Below are positions 7,137-9,694 of a stretch of DNA of 9,694 nt, piece after piece. The stretch is taken from positions 1 through 9,694 of the forward strand of contig CAMCNE010000180.1 in the NCBI GenBank assembly GCA_945875935.1, given 5' to 3'. Numbering within the stretch: position 1 is the stretch's first letter; every line of letters starts with the position of its first letter. Both the position numbers and the translations under genes were made by a program. The notes beneath the pieces are model-generated. The model saw nothing but the letters and a program-made list of their open reading frames with translations. It was not told the DNA's origin and made no database searches. Origin of the DNA: Bordetella parapertussis (GTDB taxonomy: Bacteria; Pseudomonadota; Gammaproteobacteria; Burkholderiales; Burkholderiaceae_C).

Positions 7137-7769
7137 ATGGAAGACCTTGACCCGCTAACGCTGTCCGCGCTGCAGCACTGGGCCTATTGCCCGCGCCAGT
7201 GCGGCTTGATCCATCTTGAGCAGGCTTTTGACGACAACCTGCACACGCTTCGGGGGCAGGCCGTCCATGCCACTGTTGACCAGCCGGGCATGGAGTTGCG
7301 CAAGGGGCTGCGCGTCGCACGCGCGCTGCCGCTGTGGCACGACACGCTCGGTCTGATCGGCAAGGCCGACGTCGTCGAGTTCGAGCCTGATGGCACGCCC
7401 CACCCGGTGGAATACAAGCACGGCACGCGTCACAAGGCGGCAGCGATCGCCGCCTGCGACGACGTGCAGTTGGCAGCACAGGCCATGTGCCTTGAGCAGA
7501 TGACAGGGCATGCCGTAGCCGAGGGTGCGCTGTATTACGCAAGTTCAAAGCGCCGGCGCGCGGTGCAGATCAGTGAGCACTTGCGCGAGCAGGTCATGGC
7601 CATTGCCGAGGCGGTGCGTGCCATGCTGACCCGTGGCGTGCTACCGCCGCCGACCACCGACACGCAGCGGTGCAAGGGCTGTTCACTGCGCGACCGCTGC
7701 CAGCCGGAGGCCATAGGCCGCCTACTTGATCGCGGCGCAAATTCGACCTTGTTCGACCCGGATGCCTGA
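7137..7769 (+). CDS. cas4: Cas4 nuclease, CRISPR adaptation
   Basis: Cas4 trims prespacers and selects those with the correct PAM and orientation, acting with Cas1-Cas2. The 210-residue protein has the four iron-sulfur cysteines: C18 in YCPRQC and C179, C182 and C188 in CKGCSLRDRC. The RecB-like nuclease residues are H44, D78 in GKADVVEF, and E92 and K94 in VEYKHG. All expected catalytic and cluster residues are present. The start at 7137 fits the family N-terminus (a short lead, then SALQHWAYCPRQ), but no Shine-Dalgarno sequence is visible in the 52-bp gap upstream, so translation may be weak. cas1 starts 20 bp after the stop. Confidence 0.96.
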   Translation: MEDLDPLTLSALQHWAYCPRQCGLIHLEQAFDDNLHTLRGQAVHATVDQPGMELRKGLRVARALPLWHDTLGLIGKADVVEFEPDGTPHPVEYKHGTRHKAAAIAACDDVQLAAQAMCLEQMTGHAVAEGALYYASSKRRRAVQISEHLREQVMAIAEAVRAMLTRGVLPPPTTDTQRCKGCSLRDRCQPEAIGRLLDRGANSTLFDPDA

Positions 7770-7789
7770 CACAACAAGGGGTGCAATGC

Positions 7790-8818
7790 ATGCAACTGCT
7801 CAACACGCTTTACGTCACGCTGCCCGACAGTTACCTGCGGCTGGATAACGACACCTTGCGCATCCAGGTTGGCGACGAGACCAAATTGCGCGTGCCGCTG
7901 CACCACCTCCAATCCGTGGTGTGCTTCGGCCACGTGAACCTTAGCGCGCCGCTGATGCACCGGCTGGCCGAGGAGGCCATCGCGCTGGTACTGCTCGACA
8001 CCAATGGCCGATTCAAGGCGCGGCTGGAAGGAGCGGTATCGGGCAATGTGCTTTTGCGGCAGGCCCAACACCGGGCGGTCAATAACGCCAGCTTCACGCT
8101 CGAAGCAGCGCGCGCGGTGGTGGCCGGCAAACTGAAAAACCAGCGACAGGTACTGCTGCGTGGTGCACGCGAGGCGAAGCTGGTGGAGGAGGAAGCCGTG
8201 CTCACGCGGGCGGCGCAAGACTTGGCAGCCAGCGTGAGGGCCTTGCCACAGGCCATCTCGCTTGACGTGCTGCGCGGCGTCGAGGGTGAAGCGGCTCGCA
8301 CCTACTTTGGCGCCATCAACCTCATCGTGCGCCCCGACCTGCGCGGCGACTTCAGCATGGACGGCCGCAGTCGGCGCCCACCGCGTGACCGCATGAACGC
8401 GCTGCTGTCGTTTATCTATGCGATGTGGATGAACGATTGCCGATCGGCCTGTGAAGCGGCAGGGCTCGATCCGCAGTTGGGGTTTCTGCACGCCATACGT
8501 CCCGGCCGAGCAGCGCTGGCGCTGGACCTGATCGAAGAATTTCGCCCTCTCGCAGACCGGCTGGCACTGACCCTGGTCAACCGTGGGCAGCTTCGCGCTG
8601 GCGACTTTGAGCTGCGCGATGGGGGCGCGGTGAATCTGGCGGCCGACGCACGCAAAGCCGTGGTGGTGGCGTACCAGGAGCGCAAGCAGGAACTGCTGAC
8701 CCACCCGCTGCTGGCCGAAAGCCTACCGCTCGGAGTCGTGCCGCTGGTGCAGGCGCGATTGCTGGCCCGCCATGTTCGTGGCGAGACACCAGGCTATCTG
8801 CCTTTCGCCGTCAAGTAG
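7790..8818 (+). CDS. cas1: Cas1 integrase, type I-C
   Basis: Cas1 is the metal-dependent integrase that inserts new spacers at the leader-repeat junction as a complex with Cas2. The 342-residue length fits the type I-C form. Metal-binding residues are E165 in GVEGEAARTYF, H234 in GFLHAIRPG, and D246 with E249 in ALDLIEEFRP. ATG 7790 is preferred over GTG 7781 three codons upstream: AAGGGG (7776-7781) stands 8 nt before 7790 but overlaps the GTG itself, and MQLLNTLYVTLPDSYLRL is the usual N-terminus. The start is the only uncertain point. cas2 follows after 16 bp. Confidence 0.97.
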   Translation: MQLLNTLYVTLPDSYLRLDNDTLRIQVGDETKLRVPLHHLQSVVCFGHVNLSAPLMHRLAEEAIALVLLDTNGRFKARLEGAVSGNVLLRQAQHRAVNNASFTLEAARAVVAGKLKNQRQVLLRGAREAKLVEEEAVLTRAAQDLAASVRALPQAISLDVLRGVEGEAARTYFGAINLIVRPDLRGDFSMDGRSRRPPRDRMNALLSFIYAMWMNDCRSACEAAGLDPQLGFLHAIRPGRAALALDLIEEFRPLADRLALTLVNRGQLRAGDFELRDGGAVNLAADARKAVVVAYQERKQELLTHPLLAESLPLGVVPLVQARLLARHVRGETPGYLPFAVK

Positions 8819-8834
8819 CACCAGAAGGGCTGCT

Positions 8835-9125
8835 GTGCTGGTCATCGCCTGCTACGACGTCAACACCGAAACGCGCGAAGGCCGACGGCGGCTGCGCCGT
8901 GTAGCCAAGGTGTGTGAGAGCACCGGCCAGCGCGTGCAAAAGTCTGTGTTTGAGTGCAAGGTGACGCTGGCTGAACTTGAAGCGCTTGAGCGCAGGCTGC
9001 TGGCAGAAATCAGCCTGGACGAAGATTGCCTGCGCCTTTACCGGATGGCCGACACACGCGGCTGCGAAGTGCGCGAATACGGCAAGTTCAAAGCCACGGA
9101 CTTCGACGGGCCGCTGGTTCTATGA
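8835..9125 (+). CDS. cas2: Cas2, CRISPR adaptation
   Basis: Cas2 is the central dimer of the Cas1-Cas2 integration complex. The GTG at 8835 gives 96 residues beginning MLVIACYDVNTETREGRRRL, the classic ferredoxin-like start with the first beta-strand and conserved Asp. It is followed by RVAKVCESTGQRVQKSVFEC, a Cas2 hallmark. An earlier in-frame ATG at 8772 lies inside cas1, would add 21 unrelated residues and is rejected. GAAGGG (8824-8829) gives a 5-nt spacing to the GTG. The stop at 9123-9125 is followed directly by the array leader, so cas2 is the last gene of the operon. Confidence 0.95.
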   Translation: MLVIACYDVNTETREGRRRLRRVAKVCESTGQRVQKSVFECKVTLAELEALERRLLAEISLDEDCLRLYRMADTRGCEVREYGKFKATDFDGPLVL

Positions 9126-9131
9126 TCTTTT

Positions 9132-9172
9132 CGCGAACGTGGAGTGACCGGCAAAGTTGCCTCACGTTCGCG
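9132..9172 (+). repeat. Inverted repeat at the start of the leader
   Basis: CGCGAACGTG (9132-9141) and CACGTTCGCG (9163-9172) are perfect 10-bp reverse complements around a 21-nt loop. The element begins 6 bp after the cas2 stop. It could end the cas transcript as a hairpin, although no T-run follows, or it could bind a protein. The pairing is exact; the function is unknown. Confidence 0.75.
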
Positions 9173-9230
9173 CGCCACCTAAGTGACTGATGCGACAGAT
9201 TAATCGGAGCGTGTTGTGCGACCCGTCACC

Positions 9231-9249
9231 GCCCGGCACGCAGCCGGGC
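9231..9249 (+). repeat. Hairpin within the leader
   Basis: GCCCGGC (9231-9237) and GCCGGGC (9243-9249) form a perfect 7-bp GC-only stem with a 5-nt loop, about 60 bp before the first repeat. No T-run follows, so an intrinsic terminator is unlikely. It may be structural, a protein site, or chance in a GC-rich genome. Confidence 0.45.
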
Positions 9250-9308
9250 AGCCGGTTCGCGCAACGTGAGCAAGCCGACACTTGGAGTCAACAAGTTACT
9301 TGGACGGA

Positions 9309-9694
9309 GTCGCGCGCCTCTCACGAGGCGCGCGTGGATTGAAACTCGGCTACCGCAGGTGAAACCATCTTTACCTCCACGTCGCGCGCCTCTCACGAGG
9401 CGCGCGTGGATTGAAACTCTAGTTTTGGGACTCGGGCCGCTAGACCCATACGTCGCGCGCCTCTCACGAGGCGCGCGTGGATTGAAACGATTGGCGCGCG
9501 CGCTGCACTGAATCGAATGCACCGTCGCGCGCCTCTCACGAGGCGCGCGTGGATTGAAACCTCGATCCCCTTGTCGTGGCGATCACCGACAGCGAGTCGC
9601 GCGCCTCTCACGAGGCGCGCGTGGATTGAAACACACTCTCGGTGTGCGCTGTTGCACGTCAACCGAGTCGCGCGCCTCTCACGAGGCGCGCGTG
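9309..9694 (+). CRISPR. Type I-C CRISPR array (truncated at the window edge)
   Basis: Complete 37-bp repeats lie at 9309-9345, 9381-9417, 9452-9488, 9524-9560 and 9596-9632, all identical. A sixth begins at 9667 and is cut after 28 bp by the window end. Spacers are 9346-9380 (35), 9418-9451 (34), 9489-9523 (35), 9561-9595 (35) and 9633-9666 (34). Each repeat reads GT, CGCGCGCCTC, TCAC, GAGGCGCGCG, then TGGATTGAAAC: a perfect 10-bp stem with a 4-nt loop. The ATTGAAAC end is typical of type I-C and sets the orientation, so the array is read on the + strand, away from cas2. Cas5c should cut just 3' of the stem, leaving an 11-nt 5' handle (family knowledge). The leader-end repeats show no decay, and the complete cas1-cas2-cas4 set suggests the array can still acquire spacers (inference). 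Confidence 0.99.

Larger units (their letters stand above)
9126..9308 (+). promoter_or_regulatory. CRISPR leader (183 bp)
   Basis: This stretch has no convincing gene and lies between the cas2 stop and the first repeat. It is the expected leader: it should hold the pre-crRNA promoter and the signals that direct Cas1-Cas2-Cas4 to the first repeat. It is not strongly AT-rich. A motif close to CGCGAACGTG(G)AG occurs three times: forward at 9132-9144, inverted at 9161-9172, and forward with one inserted C at 9258-9270. A second hairpin lies at 9231-9249. Close to the repeat, ACTTGGA occurs twice (9280-9286 and 9298-9304). No clear -35/-10 pair could be assigned. Confidence 0.85.

Noticed and set aside
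7535..8704. A 389-codon open frame on the - strand opposite cas1
   Set aside because: It is antisense to a cas1 gene with all catalytic residues. Its translation shows no recognisable domain, and long antisense frames are common in GC-rich genes with strong third-position bias.
8772..8834. Extended N-terminus of cas2 from ATG 8772
   Set aside because: It lies within the end of cas1 and adds 21 residues not found in Cas2. GTG 8835 gives the standard 96-residue protein.
9168..9176. TCGCGCGCC in the leader as a degenerate extra repeat
   Set aside because: It shares only nine bases with the repeat, lacks the right arm and the ATTGAAAC end, and such strings are expected in GC-rich DNA.
9226..9662. 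Open frames across the array giving repeated peptides such as VSIHARLVRGAR
   Set aside because: These are translations of the CRISPR repeats, a well-known source of spurious proteins in databases.

Overview
The window carries a complete type I-C (Dvulg-type) CRISPR-Cas locus, all on the + strand, with its leader and the start of its array. The GC-rich composition, the I-C gene order and the upstream arginase tail suggest a proteobacterium, most likely a betaproteobacterium of the Burkholderiales. That placement is inference from sequence feel, not a search.

Layout. Bases 2-106 hold the last codons of an arginase-like gene that enters from the left. A short AT-rich gap (107-174) follows, with a perfect inverted repeat placed between promoter-like -35 and -10 boxes. 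Next is a stand-alone AAA ATPase with a DUF4143/PD-(D/E)xK-like C-terminus (175-1323). After a 70-bp gap come cas3 (1394-3730), cas5c (3757-4419), cas8c/csd1 (4416-6182), cas7c/csd2 (6185-7084), cas4 (7137-7769), cas1 (7790-8818) and cas2 (8835-9125). The genes are closely packed and read like one operon. A 183-bp leader (9126-9308) separates cas2 from the array, which begins at 9309 and runs off the right edge: five complete identical 37-bp repeats, a sixth cut at 28 bp, and five 34-35 bp spacers.

How it works together. Cas5c cuts the pre-crRNA at the repeat hairpin. Cas5c, Cas7c, Cas8c and the small subunit Cas11c form Cascade on the crRNA, and Cas3 degrades the target. Cas1, Cas2 and Cas4 add new spacers at the leader end. 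The small subunit has no separate gene. A very strong internal ribosome binding site (5796-5803) and an in-frame ATG at 5811 inside cas8c would yield a 123-residue Cas11c.

The system itself is a known subtype with intact catalytic motifs. The points most worth a second look are the Cas11c internal start, a motif present three times in the leader (twice direct, once inverted), non-canonical residues at the Cas5c processing positions, the operator-like palindrome and possibly leaderless start of the ATPase gene, and spacer 1, one frame of which resembles a motif of phage structural proteins.
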